64,000 nt of DNA from Paenibacillus alginolyticus DSM 5050 = NBRC 15375 (GCF_000422905.1 NZ_AUGY01000001.1:124001-188000); one strand, 5' to 3'. Numbered from the stretch's first letter, positions 44,501 to 53,309 are shown. A program made the numbers and translations. Notes: generated from the sequence alone by a model not told the origin.

Positions 44501-45883
44501 ATGAGCGTTACTATGGATCAAGTTGTAGCATTAGCAAAGCACAGAGGTTTTGTATTCCCAGGATCAGAGGTGTATGGCGGTTTGGCCAACACATGGGATT
44601 ACGGTCCGCTTGGTGTCGAGCTAAAAAACAACATCAAGCGCGCTTGGTGGAAAAAATTTATTCAAGAATCCCCGTATAACGTGGGTCTTGATGCAGCGAT
44701 TTTGATGAACCCGCAAGCTTGGGTAGCATCCGGCCACGTAGGTAATTTCAACGATCCAATGATTGATTGCAAAAGCTGTAAAGCTCGTCACCGTGCGGAT
44801 AAATTGATTGAAAATAAACTAGCTGAGAAAGATATCGAAATCATCGTTGACGGCATGACGTTTGACGACATGATGAAGCTTATCGTAGAGCACAACATCG
44901 TATGTCCGGATTGCGGCAGCAAGGATTTCACGGATATTCGTCAATTCAATTTGATGTTCAAAACCTTCCAAGGTGTAACGGAAGCTAGCACCAACGTGGT
45001 TTACTTACGTCCTGAGACAGCACAAGGGATTTTCGTCAACTTCAAAAACGTTCAACGTACGATGCGCAAAAAGCTGCCATTTGGTATCGGCCAAATCGGT
45101 AAAAGCTTTCGTAACGAAATCACGCCAGGTAACTTTACGTTCCGTACACGTGAATTCGAACAAATGGAGCTTGAGTTCTTCTGTAAGCCCGGCGAGGACA
45201 TGAAATGGTTCGAGTACTGGAGAAGCTTCTGCCATAACTGGCTGTTGTCCCTAGGTGCCAAATCAGATAACCTTAGACTTCGCGATCACAACGAGGATGA
45301 GTTGTCCCATTACAGCAATGCGACGACGGATATCGAGTACAAATTCCCGTTTGGCTGGGGCGAGCTCTGGGGTATCGCGGATCGTACAGATTTTGACTTA
45401 AAACAGCACATGGAGCACTCTGGTTCTGACTTTAACTATATTGATCCAGAAACAAACGAGCGTTACATTCCTTACTGTATCGAGCCTTCACTTGGCGCAG
45501 ACCGTGTAACTTTAGCGCTTTTGATCGATGCATTCGAAGAGCAAAAGCTTGAAGGTGAAGACAGTCGTACGGTTCTGCATTTCCATCCTGCACTGGCACC
45601 GATTAAAGCGGCTATTTTCCCGCTTTCCAAAAAGTTAAATGAGGGCGCGCAGGCTGTATTTGCTGATCTTGCGAAACATTTCATGGTGGATTATGATGAT
45701 ACAGGTTCTATTGGTAAAAGATACCGCCGTCACGATGAAATCGGTACACCATTCTGTATCACATACGACTTTGAGTCCGAGACAGATGGTCAAGTAACGG
45801 TACGTGACCGTGATACCATGGAACAAACACGGATGCCCATTTCCGAATTGAAAGCATTCATTGAGAACTCACTTCAATTTTAA
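44501..45883 (+). CDS. glyS: Glycyl-tRNA synthetase, dimeric (alpha-2) type
   Basis: A class II synthetase of 460 residues with the single-chain architecture used by many Bacillales. The N-terminal [21 protein letters not shown] is characteristic. A zinc-like cysteine set is visible as DCKSCKARH and VCPDCGSKD, motif 2 as [14 protein letters not shown] with [14 protein letters not shown], motif 3 as [15 protein letters not shown], and the anticodon-binding domain fills the last ~100 residues. AAGGAG precedes the ATG by 10 bases. Controlled by the glycine T-box upstream. Confidence 0.96.
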   Translation: MSVTMDQVVALAKHRGFVFPGSEVYGGLANTWDYGPLGVELKNNIKRAWWKKFIQESPYNVGLDAAILMNPQAWVASGHVGNFNDPMIDCKSCKARHRADKLIENKLAEKDIEIIVDGMTFDDMMKLIVEHNIVCPDCGSKDFTDIRQFNLMFKTFQGVTEASTNVVYLRPETAQGIFVNFKNVQRTMRKKLPFGIGQIGKSFRNEITPGNFTFRTREFEQMELEFFCKPGEDMKWFEYWRSFCHNWLLSLGAKSDNLRLRDHNEDELSHYSNATTDIEYKFPFGWGELWGIADRTDFDLKQHMEHSGSDFNYIDPETNERYIPYCIEPSLGADRVTLALLIDAFEEQKLEGEDSRTVLHFHPALAPIKAAIFPLSKKLNEGAQAVFADLAKHFMVDYDDTGSIGKRYRRHDEIGTPFCITYDFESETDGQVTVRDRDTMEQTRMPISELKAFIENSLQF

Positions 45884-45888
45884 TACCA

Positions 45889-45936
45889 AGCCCCTTGTAA
45901 GAACGTCGATTGACGTGATTACAGGGGGCTTTTTTT
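45889..45936. terminator. Terminator between glyS and the cupin gene
   Basis: AAGCCCCTTGTAA and TTACAGGGGGCTT pair, with an inner ACGTC/GACGT stem, followed by TTTTTTT. The last base of the opposing gene lies at its edge. Confidence 0.9.
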
Positions 45937-46426
45937 AGATGACATAATCCAAGATCTCACTGTAAGGTAAGTAGCGTGTTACTCCCTGGAGAGGCGGGCT
46001 ATAGACATGGATGGAAACAGCGGGCTCGTGGAAAGGGTTGCTTAACTGATGAATTTGCTCGCAAGGAGCTTCAAAATACTCACCTGAACCAATATAGTCA
46101 TCTGTTTGGGCGACTGGATAACCTTCTGAGTCTAAAGCGTATTTGGTATTGACTAGTGATCCCTCAATTAAACAAGCCGAGCCAATGGACAAGCCGTGGT
46201 TATGAATCGCTGTTGCCTGCGAAGCAGGTATGTGAATGACAATAACTTCGAGATCTTTCGTGCTATAAACGACATTCCGACCATAAGGCAGTTGCTTGGG
46301 CTCTGTTTTATAAGCGGGTACCTCATGGAATAAGTTGTCTAAGGATTGTAGGGCTTCTTTCAGCTGTTCTAATGAAGGTTCTTGCAATTTACAGAATGTC
46401 TGCTCAATTGCTCTTAATAAGGTCAT
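45935..46426 (-). CDS. Cysteine dioxygenase-family cupin protein
   Basis: A 163-residue cupin resembling bacterial cysteine dioxygenase, which oxidises cysteine to cysteine sulfinate with ferrous iron. Two iron histidines are visible in AIHNHGLSIGSACLIEG and the third in the late VSIHVYSPPL strand. Substrate could instead be 3-mercaptopropionate or another thiol acid, as these enzymes are not separable by eye. GGAGGCGG precedes the ATG. It converges with glyS. Confidence 0.8.
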   Translation of the reverse strand: MTLLRAIEQTFCKLQEPSLEQLKEALQSLDNLFHEVPAYKTEPKQLPYGRNVVYSTKDLEVIVIHIPASQATAIHNHGLSIGSACLIEGSLVNTKYALDSEGYPVAQTDDYIGSGEYFEAPCEQIHQLSNPFHEPAVSIHVYSPPLQGVTRYLPYSEILDYVI

Positions 46427-46674
46427 GGTTTCCGCCTCCTGGGCTAATGCTATCTTTTTATCATTTTTTATTGGGGAATGGATAAGTTTTGTTTATATAT
46501 CATATGCATTCGGAGGTCAAAGGGTTAGAGGAATCTGTGGAATTTCATCAATTTGGTATGTAATCGGTCTGTGGACTGGGATTTTTTTCTACTCTGGTGC
46601 GATTTCTTGAAGAGATTGTTATGTCAAAATGGAGTTGTGTGGAGGGATGTTTGAAAGAGAGGATGAGATTAATA

Positions 46675-47112
46675 ATGGTGGATGTGAAAGAACAAGACAC
46701 GAAAGCGATACACGCCATTTTCGAGGCGCTGGGCAAAGCATGGAATGAACATAATGGGCAGGCGTTTGGTTTATGTTTTACAGAAGATGCGGACTATGTG
46801 ACCTTCAACGGACAGCATATAAAGGGACGCCAAGACATTACGGAAATTCATCAGAAGCTGTTCAATGGTGTGTTAAGAGGCTCGTCCATGATGAATGGTG
46901 GTTCAGTTCAAATCCGATTTCTAACTCCCGACATGGCTATTGCTCATTGTGTTGGAGCTGTTAAACTCAGATGGCAGAAATTAGCACCAATGAACAGAGA
47001 TTCCATCAATACGAATGTGATAGTAAAAGAAAAAGGCGATTGGAAAATTGCAGCTTTTCACAATTGCCGCATCCAACCGCCGAATTTTATTCAAAAATGG
47101 TTTATGAAGTAA
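46675..47112 (+). CDS. SnoaL-like / DUF4440 (SgcJ-EcaC type) small protein
   Basis: A 145-residue single-domain protein with the cone-shaped alpha+beta fold pattern of the NTF2/SnoaL family. It opens with a helix AIHAIFEALGKAWNEHNGQAF, then FTEDADYVTFNGQHIKGRQDI and later strands ending WKIAAFHNCRI. This is the signature of SgcJ/EcaC proteins, mostly of unknown activity. The ATG at 46675 has GAGAGGATGAG upstream, and longer open-frame starts lack a site. About 250 bp upstream hold nothing notable. Converges with the SDR gene. Confidence 0.8.
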   Translation: MVDVKEQDTKAIHAIFEALGKAWNEHNGQAFGLCFTEDADYVTFNGQHIKGRQDITEIHQKLFNGVLRGSSMMNGGSVQIRFLTPDMAIAHCVGAVKLRWQKLAPMNRDSINTNVIVKEKGDWKIAAFHNCRIQPPNFIQKWFMK

Positions 47113-47129
47113 TCTCACATACGAACGAC

Positions 47130-48002
47130 TTAAATCCGGAACGGAGGCAACTGTCTGCCATCGATATCCGTGAAGCCATATTGTTCAGCTAGCGCACCTA
47201 CCTCGAGAAGTTGACCTGCCTTTTGACTTACATGAGGGTCGGATGCCAAAGCTACAACCGCGCGACCGATATATTCCACTGATTCTGTTGTATGAAGTGC
47301 TTCAACTTTCATGAAATCAGGATCACCTGCTTCTAATCCATAATGTTTATAAACGGCTTCCGTACGCATCCAGCCAGGTGCTAAAGTAAGTGCGATTACA
47401 TCGATATGGTTTGCTTTCAGATTCTGAGACATGGCGCGTGTCATATTCGCAACTGCTCGTTTCACCGTGTCATAAAAAACATTGATAGGGTAGTCGATGC
47501 CATAGTCAGAGTAGACGCCTGTGTTAATCAAAAGACCACGATTTTGTTCGAGGAAAAAGGTAGTCATCGCATACCGGCTTGAAACCATTTGAGCACGCAG
47601 TCCTGCCTCGAACATTTTGTCCCATCGCGACATCGGCTGCTCCCAAAAAGGAACGGAGAAATCGACATCATAATAGTCCTCATAACCGCCCCACGCATTA
47701 TTAACCACAATATCGAGTGTGCCTTGTTCTTGTTTAATACGTTCATACAAAGCTCTGACATCTGCGTCAATCGTATGGTCACAACGAACGGCGATTCCTA
47801 ATCCACCGCGCTGTGTAACGGCTTCGGCGGTATCCTCAATCGTACCCGTGAGATCTGTTCTCGTGGACTTCGCTCTCGTACTGCGTCCTGTCACATAGAC
47901 AGTAGCCCCAGCCTCCCCAAGTGCTAAGGCAATGCCGCGGCCTCCGCCTCGACTGGAACCGGTAACTAAGGCAACTCGTCCTTGCAAGTTTTTTGTTTGC
48001 AT
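47130..48002 (-). CDS. Short-chain dehydrogenase/reductase (SDR) family oxidoreductase
   Basis: An NAD(P)-dependent SDR of 290 residues. The cofactor motif is present in an unusual, extra-glycine form, TGSSRGGGRGIA, and is followed by a basic YVTGRSTRAKS loop suggesting NADP. Later motifs are VVNNAWGG (NNAG-like) and the catalytic Tyr-Lys pair in FYDTVKRAVANM. The substrate is unknown. AAGGAGG lies ahead of the ATG. The 461 bp upstream are dense in operator-like palindromes, so it is probably tightly regulated. Confidence 0.88.
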   Translation of the reverse strand: MQTKNLQGRVALVTGSSRGGGRGIALALGEAGATVYVTGRSTRAKSTRTDLTGTIEDTAEAVTQRGGLGIAVRCDHTIDADVRALYERIKQEQGTLDIVVNNAWGGYEDYYDVDFSVPFWEQPMSRWDKMFEAGLRAQMVSSRYAMTTFFLEQNRGLLINTGVYSDYGIDYPINVFYDTVKRAVANMTRAMSQNLKANHIDVIALTLAPGWMRTEAVYKHYGLEAGDPDFMKVEALHTTESVEYIGRAVVALASDPHVSQKAGQLLEVGALAEQYGFTDIDGRQLPPFRI

Positions 48003-48026
48003 CGTTATGCCTCCTTAGAGTTTTTT

Positions 48027-48040
48027 GCCAGAAAACTGGC
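48027..48040. promoter_or_regulatory. Operator-like palindrome 1 before the SDR gene
   Basis: GCCAGAAAACTGGC, perfect 5-bp arms, about 25 bp upstream of the SDR start codon and preceded on the plus strand by TTTTTT. A second copy lies 41 bp away, about four helical turns. Confidence 0.55.
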
Positions 48041-48067
48041 ATTGTAAGCATGAACTTAGCGTTTTTC

Positions 48068-48082
48068 GTCAGAAAAACTGGC
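48068..48082. promoter_or_regulatory. Operator-like palindrome 2 before the SDR gene
   Basis: GTCAGAAAAACTGGC with the same TTTTTC/T flank as palindrome 1. On the minus strand a TACAAT at 48042-48047 lies between the two copies and could be the SDR -10 box, so a protein bound at both would cover the promoter. Confidence 0.5.
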
Positions 48083-48128
48083 AGCATCATTCGATTCGTT
48101 TGCTCAGTTTTAATGTTACAACGAATCC

Positions 48129-48145
48129 ATGACAATTCTTGTCAT
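48129..48145. promoter_or_regulatory. 17-bp perfect palindrome ATGACAA-TTC-TTGTCAT
   Basis: Seven-base arms around TTC, about 127 bp upstream of the SDR start. I do not recognise the binding protein. Confidence 0.5.
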
Positions 48146-48201
48146 AGTATTTGGCGGCGCAGGAGAGATGTATCGTTAGACTCAAGGAGAGGATGTTTTA
48201 A

Positions 48202-48264
48202 ATGAGAAGGCATGTAGCAGATTCAAAAAAAAGAGATGTAAAAAATACATCAAAAAATGATTGA
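48202..48264 (+). CDS. Possible 20-residue peptide overlapping an operator
   Basis: A rightward frame of 20 codons starting at ATG, 9 bases after AAGGAGAGGATG, which is a strong ribosome binding site. The peptide is basic (MRRHVADSKKRDV at its start). Its distal part overlaps the first GATGTA-N5-TACATC palindrome, and the AT-rich stem AAAAAATGAT/ATCATTTTTT covers its end. It may be a leader peptide, a gene remnant, or chance. Confidence 0.25.
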   Translation: MRRHVADSKKRDVKNTSKND

Positions 48265-48416
48265 ATGATCATTTTTTTGCAGAATAGATGTATTTTGTGC
48301 ATCAAATATATCCATTTTCAAGGGAATTTCAATGTATTCGTTCATTTAAATGTACTTTTTGCATATATTCTCTCGATTACGCCGAAATAGTGTAAAATAG
48401 ATGCACTATCTGCATC
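48235..48416. repeat. Four phased copies of a 17-bp palindrome GATGYA-N5-TRCATC
   Basis: Copies are at 48235-48251 (GATGTA-AAAAA-TACATC), 48287-48303 (GATGTA-TTTTG-TGCATC), 48349-48365 (AATGTA-CTTTT-TGCATA) and 48400-48416 (GATGCA-CTATC-TGCATC). Start-to-start distances are 52, 62 and 51 bp, close to five, six and five helical turns, so all sites would face the same side of the DNA. A degenerate fifth half-site, AATGTA, occurs at 48331. The arrangement looks like cooperative binding by one regulator. Confidence 0.7.
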
Positions 48417-48463
48417 TAAATGTAAGGTGCCCGCCATTGCAACGGTCATATTAAATCCGCATG

Positions 48464-49432
48464 TCAGGTCAAATCATTCCCGTATGCATGCTGCATCACA
48501 CGAATTTGCTCCCGAATCCAATTCACCATCTCCAAGGGCTCTTCAACGAATGCGTCCGCACCTAAACTGAGAAAATACTTCGAAAAGTACGATAAATTAC
48601 TTCGATGCATGTCGGTCACTAATCGTCCACTGCCATCGTCATAAATTTCTACGTTACCAGCCACTCCATGACTACGCTCAAAGGTTCTAACACCAGCCGG
48701 GGTCAGCTTCACCCGTAGTTTCATTGTCATGGGGCCTGCCTCACGCTCCTGCCCAGCTAATAGCCAATCTCCAATTGTGTACTGTTTGAAGTTTTTGCTA
48801 GGATGTGCGGATTCTGCTCGTGCCAAGCTTCGTAAGCGATCTGCGCGAAATAAGAGAAATCCCTCTTTCTGAAAGCAGTAGGAGGGGAAATACCAGAAAC
48901 CATTGGACGCGTAAATGCCAATTGGCTGCACGACTCTCTCTGTAGTTCCTTCTTTGGAGGCGTAAGTAATGCGTAAAGGCATTTCATCAATAGAAGCTTC
49001 CAATAACTGCTCTAAGAAGGGGGAACCTTGTGTTCGCGTTGGCGTCCAGAAGGATACTCGATCTTTAAGTGCGTCGATTCTCACCTTCGTATCCGTAGGG
49101 AGATAGTAATAGAACTTATTCAGAGCCGAAGTCGATTCCGCTGCAAAAGGGAGCGCCCCATAGTACTGGAGCGACTGAAAGGCGAAGAACATCGCAACAG
49201 CCTCTTGTTCGGAGAAGAGTATAGGAGGGAGCATCCGCTTCTTTAATAAGCGAAATCCCCCATTTGGGCCAAATTCGGTATAGAGCGGCATTCCAAGCTC
49301 ACTCAACTCTTGTAAATCGCGGTGCATCGTGCGTTCCGAGACGCCGAATTCATCGGCCATTTCTTTCGTCGTGAACTGCATGCGCTCATTTACTGCCATC
49401 ATCAACTGGATTAACCGTTGTGTTTTGTTCAT
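48464..49432 (-). CDS. WYL-domain (YafY/DeoR-type) transcriptional regulator
   Basis: A 322-residue regulator. The N-terminal winged helix (residues 1-60) includes TTKEMADEFGVSERTMHRDLQEL. A WYL-type domain at about 140-220 carries a FRADRLRSL segment at its end, and a C-terminal WCX-like extension follows. WYL domains are thought to bind small ligands or nucleic acid. It is 21 bp downstream of the LysR gene in the same direction and may be cotranscribed. The 461-bp operator-rich gap lies after its stop and before the SDR gene, a likely target. Confidence 0.88.
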   Translation of the reverse strand: MNKTQRLIQLMMAVNERMQFTTKEMADEFGVSERTMHRDLQELSELGMPLYTEFGPNGGFRLLKKRMLPPILFSEQEAVAMFFAFQSLQYYGALPFAAESTSALNKFYYYLPTDTKVRIDALKDRVSFWTPTRTQGSPFLEQLLEASIDEMPLRITYASKEGTTERVVQPIGIYASNGFWYFPSYCFQKEGFLLFRADRLRSLARAESAHPSKNFKQYTIGDWLLAGQEREAGPMTMKLRVKLTPAGVRTFERSHGVAGNVEIYDDGSGRLVTDMHRSNLSYFSKYFLSLGADAFVEEPLEMVNWIREQIRVMQHAYGNDLT

Positions 49433-49453
49433 TGCAGGCTAAACCTCCTTATG

Positions 49454-50347
49454 CTAACCGATTGTTCGCATAACCTCTTTCATTGTGGAAACGAAAGCCT
49501 CGGCCGCTTTAGAGATGTATCTGCCTTTCCGATAGGCAATAACGAGTGTGCGAGTAGGTCTGCCTTCAAGGGTGAGGTGAATCGGTGATAACTCACTGAA
49601 GCTTCTCTTTGAAATTAAAAAAGGGACGAAACCAATTCCCATGCCAGCGGCGACGAGGGACTGAACCGTTTCCATGTTGCTGGATTCGAAGACGATATTG
49701 GGGGTAATGCCAGCTTTTTGGCAGAGATCTAGTGTTAGCTTGCGAAAACCTTGCCCTTTTTTCAGAGCAATAAAAGCTTCTTTCTCTAATTGTTCGATTC
49801 GAATAGGTTCTTTACTCGCTGCTAATGGATGCGTTGGAGGTACCGCGAGGACGATTTCTTCCTCCAGTAAAGTCTCATAAACGAGAGAATCTTCTCGCAA
49901 CGGCAAGGAAAGCAGTGAGATATCGGTTTGTCCATTCATCGTAAGTGTTTCTAAGTTAGAGGAGGTCTCTTCAACAAGAGTAATTTCAATATCTGGATAA
50001 GCTGTTTGGAAGACAGGAACTACGAAAGGCAAGATTGTTGAGCCCGTTATTGGCATACTGCCTACGACAAGGCGCCCTTTTTTCATTTGCGAAATGTCTT
50101 CCATTTCTTTCTTCAGCTGCTCGACCATGTCGAGAATTTTTTGTGATTTTTCAACAAAAAGGGAGCCGGCATGGGTAAGCTCAACCGAATTGGTGCTGCG
50201 CTGGAAAAGGAGGACGCCGATCTCTTTCTCTAGCTTGGATAGCTGCTGGCTTAGGGAAGGCTGTGCAATATGAAGTTTCTCCGCGGCGCGCGAGAAATTG
50301 CGTTCGATTGCGATTTGAATCGCGTATTGAAGTTGACGTAATTCCAT
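49454..50347 (-). CDS. LysR-family transcriptional regulator
   Basis: A LysR-type regulator of 297 residues. The N-terminal helix-turn-helix is textbook (MELRQLQYAIQIAIERNFSRAAEKLHIAQPSLSQQLSKLE region), and the C-terminal effector domain has two alpha/beta lobes. The start at 50347 puts MELRQL first, as in most members, with AGGAG 12 bases upstream; earlier in-frame ATGs give an atypical N-terminus. The target is unknown. leuCD lies upstream in the other direction, beyond a small membrane-protein gene. Confidence 0.9.
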   Translation of the reverse strand: MELRQLQYAIQIAIERNFSRAAEKLHIAQPSLSQQLSKLEKEIGVLLFQRSTNSVELTHAGSLFVEKSQKILDMVEQLKKEMEDISQMKKGRLVVGSMPITGSTILPFVVPVFQTAYPDIEITLVEETSSNLETLTMNGQTDISLLSLPLREDSLVYETLLEEEIVLAVPPTHPLAASKEPIRIEQLEKEAFIALKKGQGFRKLTLDLCQKAGITPNIVFESSNMETVQSLVAAGMGIGFVPFLISKRSFSELSPIHLTLEGRPTRTLVIAYRKGRYISKAAEAFVSTMKEVMRTIG

Positions 50348-50503
50348 CGTAGGGTTCATCTCCTGATATGTAATAATCATAGCTTGTTTTATTGAAGCAG
50401 CCTATAAAGCATATAAATAATATACCAGATTTTAATCTTTGATATGAAAAAAAACTCGATAGAGCACTATCAATCGTTGAGCGACTGTGTTTAGAGGTAC
50501 AAA

Positions 50504-50545
50504 CAAAAGCAGTCTGCGGACAAATCCCACAAACTGCTTTTTGAA
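50504..50545. terminator. Terminator between the LysR promoter region and the small membrane-protein gene
   Basis: AAAAGCAGTCTGCGG and CCACAAACTGCTTTT pair with small mismatches. Read leftward it ends the small membrane-protein transcript. Confidence 0.75.
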
Positions 50546-50575
50546 GTATAGATTTGTATCATCAGTAAAAGAATG

Positions 50576-50722
50576 TTAACTGCTTCTTCTGCCTGTAACC
50601 AAATTAAAGACTAGAGATATGACCGCCAAAACGAGCAGAAGATGGATTAAATTCCCTCCGATATCAAACCCGATTCCTAAAGCCCACAAGACAAGAATCA
50701 CTACAAAAATGGTCCAAAGCAT
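50576..50722 (-). CDS. Small membrane protein, lmo0937 family
   Basis: A 48-residue protein of two hydrophobic helices: MLWTIFVVILVLWALGIGF, a short turn GFDIGGN, then LIHLLLVLAVISLVFNLV, with a basic tail GRRSS. This is the pattern of the lmo0937 family of tiny Firmicute membrane proteins, often stress-induced but of unknown function. AAGGATG lies 9 bases before the ATG, and a terminator follows. It is easily missed because of its size. Confidence 0.82.
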   Translation of the reverse strand: MLWTIFVVILVLWALGIGFDIGGNLIHLLLVLAVISLVFNLVTGRRSS

Positions 50723-50834
50723 AGTAACACATCCTTTTCAAAATGTCATAGTTGCTTATGCAAGTTACTAACCGCCTTTTGCAAATTCGAATCATCCTAT
50801 AGGAATAATCTATGAAGCTTATAGTTATTATATC

Positions 50835-50864
50835 TTGGAGCTATGACGATATCCGTGCTAAACT
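50835..50864 (+). promoter_or_regulatory. Candidate promoter of leuCD
   Basis: TTGGAG and TAAACT with an 18-bp spacer, about 60 bases upstream of leuC. No T-box or other leader is visible before leuC. Confidence 0.4.
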
Positions 50865-50922
50865 ACGTTATGAGGGTAAGACATTAACAATTAGAGCGGA
50901 TAATGACAAGAGGTGACTGGAT

Positions 50923-52344
50923 ATGAGTAAAAAGACAATGTTTCAGAAGATTTGGGATAATCACGTAATTAACCAGGAAGAAGGCAAGCCCAGCGTCATC
51001 TATATTGATTTGCATCTGGTGCACGAAGTAACTTCACCGCAAGCTTTCGAAGGCCTTCGCTTATCGGGACGCAAAGTTCGCAGACCGGACCTAACCTTTG
51101 CAACGATGGATCATAACGTACCAACTAAGGATCGGTTCAACATCACAGATCCTATTTCCAAACAACAAATTGATACACTTTCTCAAAACTGCCGTGATTT
51201 CGGCGTTACATTGTTCGACCTAGACAGCCTTGACCAAGGTGTTGTACACGTTATGGGACCTGAGCTAGGACTTACACATCCAGGTAAAACAATCGTTTGC
51301 GGCGATAGCCATACATCGACACACGGCGCATTCGGCGCACTTGCTTTCGGTATTGGCACAAGTGAAGTGGAGCACGTTCTTGCTACACAAACGCTGCAGC
51401 AATCCAGAGCAAAATCATTGGAAGTACGCATTAACGGCAAGCTGAAACCAGGCGTAACGGCCAAAGATTTGATTCTTGGCGTTATTGCTAAATACGGTAC
51501 AGATTTTGCTACGGGCTATGTTATTGAATATACCGGCAAAGCGATTCGTGGTCTTTCCATGGAAGAGCGTATGACGGTTTGTAACATGTCCATTGAAGGT
51601 GGCGCTAGAGCAGGTCTTATCGCTCCTGACGAAACAACATTTAACTACTTGCGTGGCCGTGAATACGTTCCACAAGGTGCAGACTTTGACGCTGCAGTAG
51701 CAGAGTGGTCTAAGCTTGTTACAGATGAAGGCGCTACGTATGACTGGGTACTGGAGTTTGATGCTGATTCCTTGATTCCGCAAGTGACCTGGGGAACTAG
51801 CCCGGGGATGGGGACAAGTATTACATCGTTAGTTCCGGATCCGCAAAGCTTCGAAACAGAAAATGAACGTAAAGCTGCTGAAAAAGCGCTTGAATATATG
51901 GATTTAACACCAGGAACGCCAATGACCGAACTGAAAGTTGACTATGTTTTTATCGGATCTTGTACAAATGGTCGTATCGAGGATCTCCGTGCAGCTGCTG
52001 CAATCGCACAAGGTTACACGGTAGATCCAAGCGTTACAGCTATCGTTGTTCCAGGTTCCGGACGCGTTAAAATTCAAGCTGAGAAAGAAGGCTTGGACAA
52101 AATTTTCACCGAAGCAGGCTTCGAATGGCGCGATGCGGGCTGCAGCATGTGTTTGGCCATGAATCCAGACGTTCTGCAACCTGGTCAACGTTGTGCATCG
52201 ACATCCAACCGTAACTTCGAAGGTCGTCAAGGCCGCGGTGGACGTACGCATCTCGTGTCTCCAGCAATGGCTGTAGCGGCAGCAATCAAAGGCCATTTCT
52301 ACGACGTTCGTGATTGGGAAATCAAAGAATACCAACAAGCTTAA
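50923..52344 (+). CDS. leuC: 3-isopropylmalate dehydratase large subunit
   Basis: Aconitase-family subunit that, with LeuD, isomerises 2- to 3-isopropylmalate in leucine synthesis. The 4Fe-4S cluster cysteines are in FIGSCTNGR (about residue 347) and in [12 protein letters not shown]. The [22 protein letters not shown] stretch and [18 protein letters not shown] end are conserved. Length 473 is standard. leuA, leuB and ilv genes are not in the window, so the pair is detached from the rest of the pathway. Confidence 0.96.
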   Translation: MSKKTMFQKIWDNHVINQEEGKPSVIYIDLHLVHEVTSPQAFEGLRLSGRKVRRPDLTFATMDHNVPTKDRFNITDPISKQQIDTLSQNCRDFGVTLFDLDSLDQGVVHVMGPELGLTHPGKTIVCGDSHTSTHGAFGALAFGIGTSEVEHVLATQTLQQSRAKSLEVRINGKLKPGVTAKDLILGVIAKYGTDFATGYVIEYTGKAIRGLSMEERMTVCNMSIEGGARAGLIAPDETTFNYLRGREYVPQGADFDAAVAEWSKLVTDEGATYDWVLEFDADSLIPQVTWGTSPGMGTSITSLVPDPQSFETENERKAAEKALEYMDLTPGTPMTELKVDYVFIGSCTNGRIEDLRAAAAIAQGYTVDPSVTAIVVPGSGRVKIQAEKEGLDKIFTEAGFEWRDAGCSMCLAMNPDVLQPGQRCASTSNRNFEGRQGRGGRTHLVSPAMAVAAAIKGHFYDVRDWEIKEYQQA

Positions 52345-52376
52345 TTCTGGCTGATTAAGGCAATACTTACGATGCT

Positions 52377-52396
52377 AGTTTTGCTAAAGCAAAACT
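52377..52396 (+). repeat. Hairpin directly before the leuD ribosome binding site
   Basis: AGTTTTGC-TAAA-GCAAAACT, an 8-bp perfect stem, ends 3 bases before TAAGGAG. A near copy sits in the same place before the GerMN gene at 54785. Confidence 0.55.
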
Positions 52397-52413
52397 TTAA
52401 GGAGAATGAAAAC

Positions 52414-53019
52414 ATGGAAGCTTTTAAACAACATACAGGGCTAGTCGGTCCTGTGGATCGCGTGAATGTAGATACAGATGCCATTATTCCTAAGCAATTT
52501 CTTAAAAGAATTGAACGTTCCGGTTTCGGACAATTCCTTTTCTTCGAGTGGAGATGGGATGAAGCGGGCAACGTTATCGAGAACTTCCCGCTAAACCAAG
52601 ATCGTTATCAAGGAGCTTCTGTTCTGCTCTCCAGAGCGAACTTCGGCTGCGGTTCTTCCCGTGAGCATGCACCTTGGGCTATTCAAGATTTCGGCTTCCG
52701 CGTCATTATTGCACCGTCTTATGCGGATATCTTCTACAACAACTGTTTCAAAAACAGCATTCTGCCAATCAAGCTATCGGAAGAGCAAGTTGATGACTTG
52801 TTCGCTCGTACAGCGAAGCATGAAGGCTACAAGCTGAATGTCGATCTTGAGAACAAAACGCTCACGGATGAATACGGCTTAAACATTCAGTTTGATTTGG
52901 ATGAGCACCGTCGTCAGTTCCTGCTGCAAGGCTTGGACGACATCGGCCTAACACTTCAACATGAAGAGAAAATCACAGCTTATGAGCAAGCTCACCAAAA
53001 ACGTTTGGCTTATAAATAA
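52414..53019 (+). CDS. leuD: 3-isopropylmalate dehydratase small subunit
   Basis: Swivelling-domain partner of LeuC, 201 residues. It contains [18 protein letters not shown], the substrate loop [15 protein letters not shown], and [17 protein letters not shown]. The ATG at 52414 follows AAGGAG by 9 bases; the open frame upstream runs through a hairpin and is not coding. It lies 69 bp after leuC, with the hairpin between them. Confidence 0.95.
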   Translation: MEAFKQHTGLVGPVDRVNVDTDAIIPKQFLKRIERSGFGQFLFFEWRWDEAGNVIENFPLNQDRYQGASVLLSRANFGCGSSREHAPWAIQDFGFRVIIAPSYADIFYNNCFKNSILPIKLSEEQVDDLFARTAKHEGYKLNVDLENKTLTDEYGLNIQFDLDEHRRQFLLQGLDDIGLTLQHEEKITAYEQAHQKRLAYK

Positions 53020-53032
53020 AATGTGAGAATGG

Positions 53033-53075
53033 AAGACGCAGTCCAATGTGCATTTGCATTGGTTGCGTCTTTTTT
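53033..53075 (+). terminator. Terminator after leuD
   Basis: AAGACGCA...CCAATG pairs with CATTGG...TGCGTCTT, followed by TTTTT. Confidence 0.88.
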
Positions 53076-53097
53076 GTGCTAGCAGCATGAACTCAGG

Positions 53098-53121
53098 CCT
53101 AGCTATTGGCTAGGTTTTTTT
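53098..53121 (+). terminator. Second terminator after leuD
   Basis: CCTAGC-TATT-GGCTAGG followed by TTTTTTT, about 20 bases beyond the first terminator. The remaining ~190 bp before the amidase gene show no other clear element. Confidence 0.8.
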
Positions 53122-53309
53122 CTTCTTCATTTTTGCAACTTTTGGCAGTTTTGCGCGTCTAATAGATTACTAGATTGTCGATTGAACGGAGGTTTTGCTG
53201 TCGGGCATGTACATATTTTGATACATTAGACATGTTGCTGCTAGTTTTTAAAAGATAGATTTGAAGAGTAAGAATTTACAACCCCAATTCCGACATTACA
53301 TAGAGGTGA

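Larger units (their letters stand above)
48003..48463. other. 461-bp regulatory-looking gap upstream of the SDR gene
   Basis: No gene of normal size fits here. It contains two GCCAG/CTGGC-type palindromes (48027, 48068), a 17-bp palindrome at 48129, a 20-codon frame at 48202 with a strong binding site, and four copies of a 17-bp palindrome between 48235 and 48416. Both flanking genes run leftward, so it is the 5' region of the SDR gene and the 3' side of the WYL regulator gene. Confidence 0.7.

Noticed and set aside
46335-46610. 91-codon plus-strand frame overlapping the cupin gene start
   Set aside because: No binding site at its start and it overlaps the well-supported opposite gene; the downstream gene starts at 46675.
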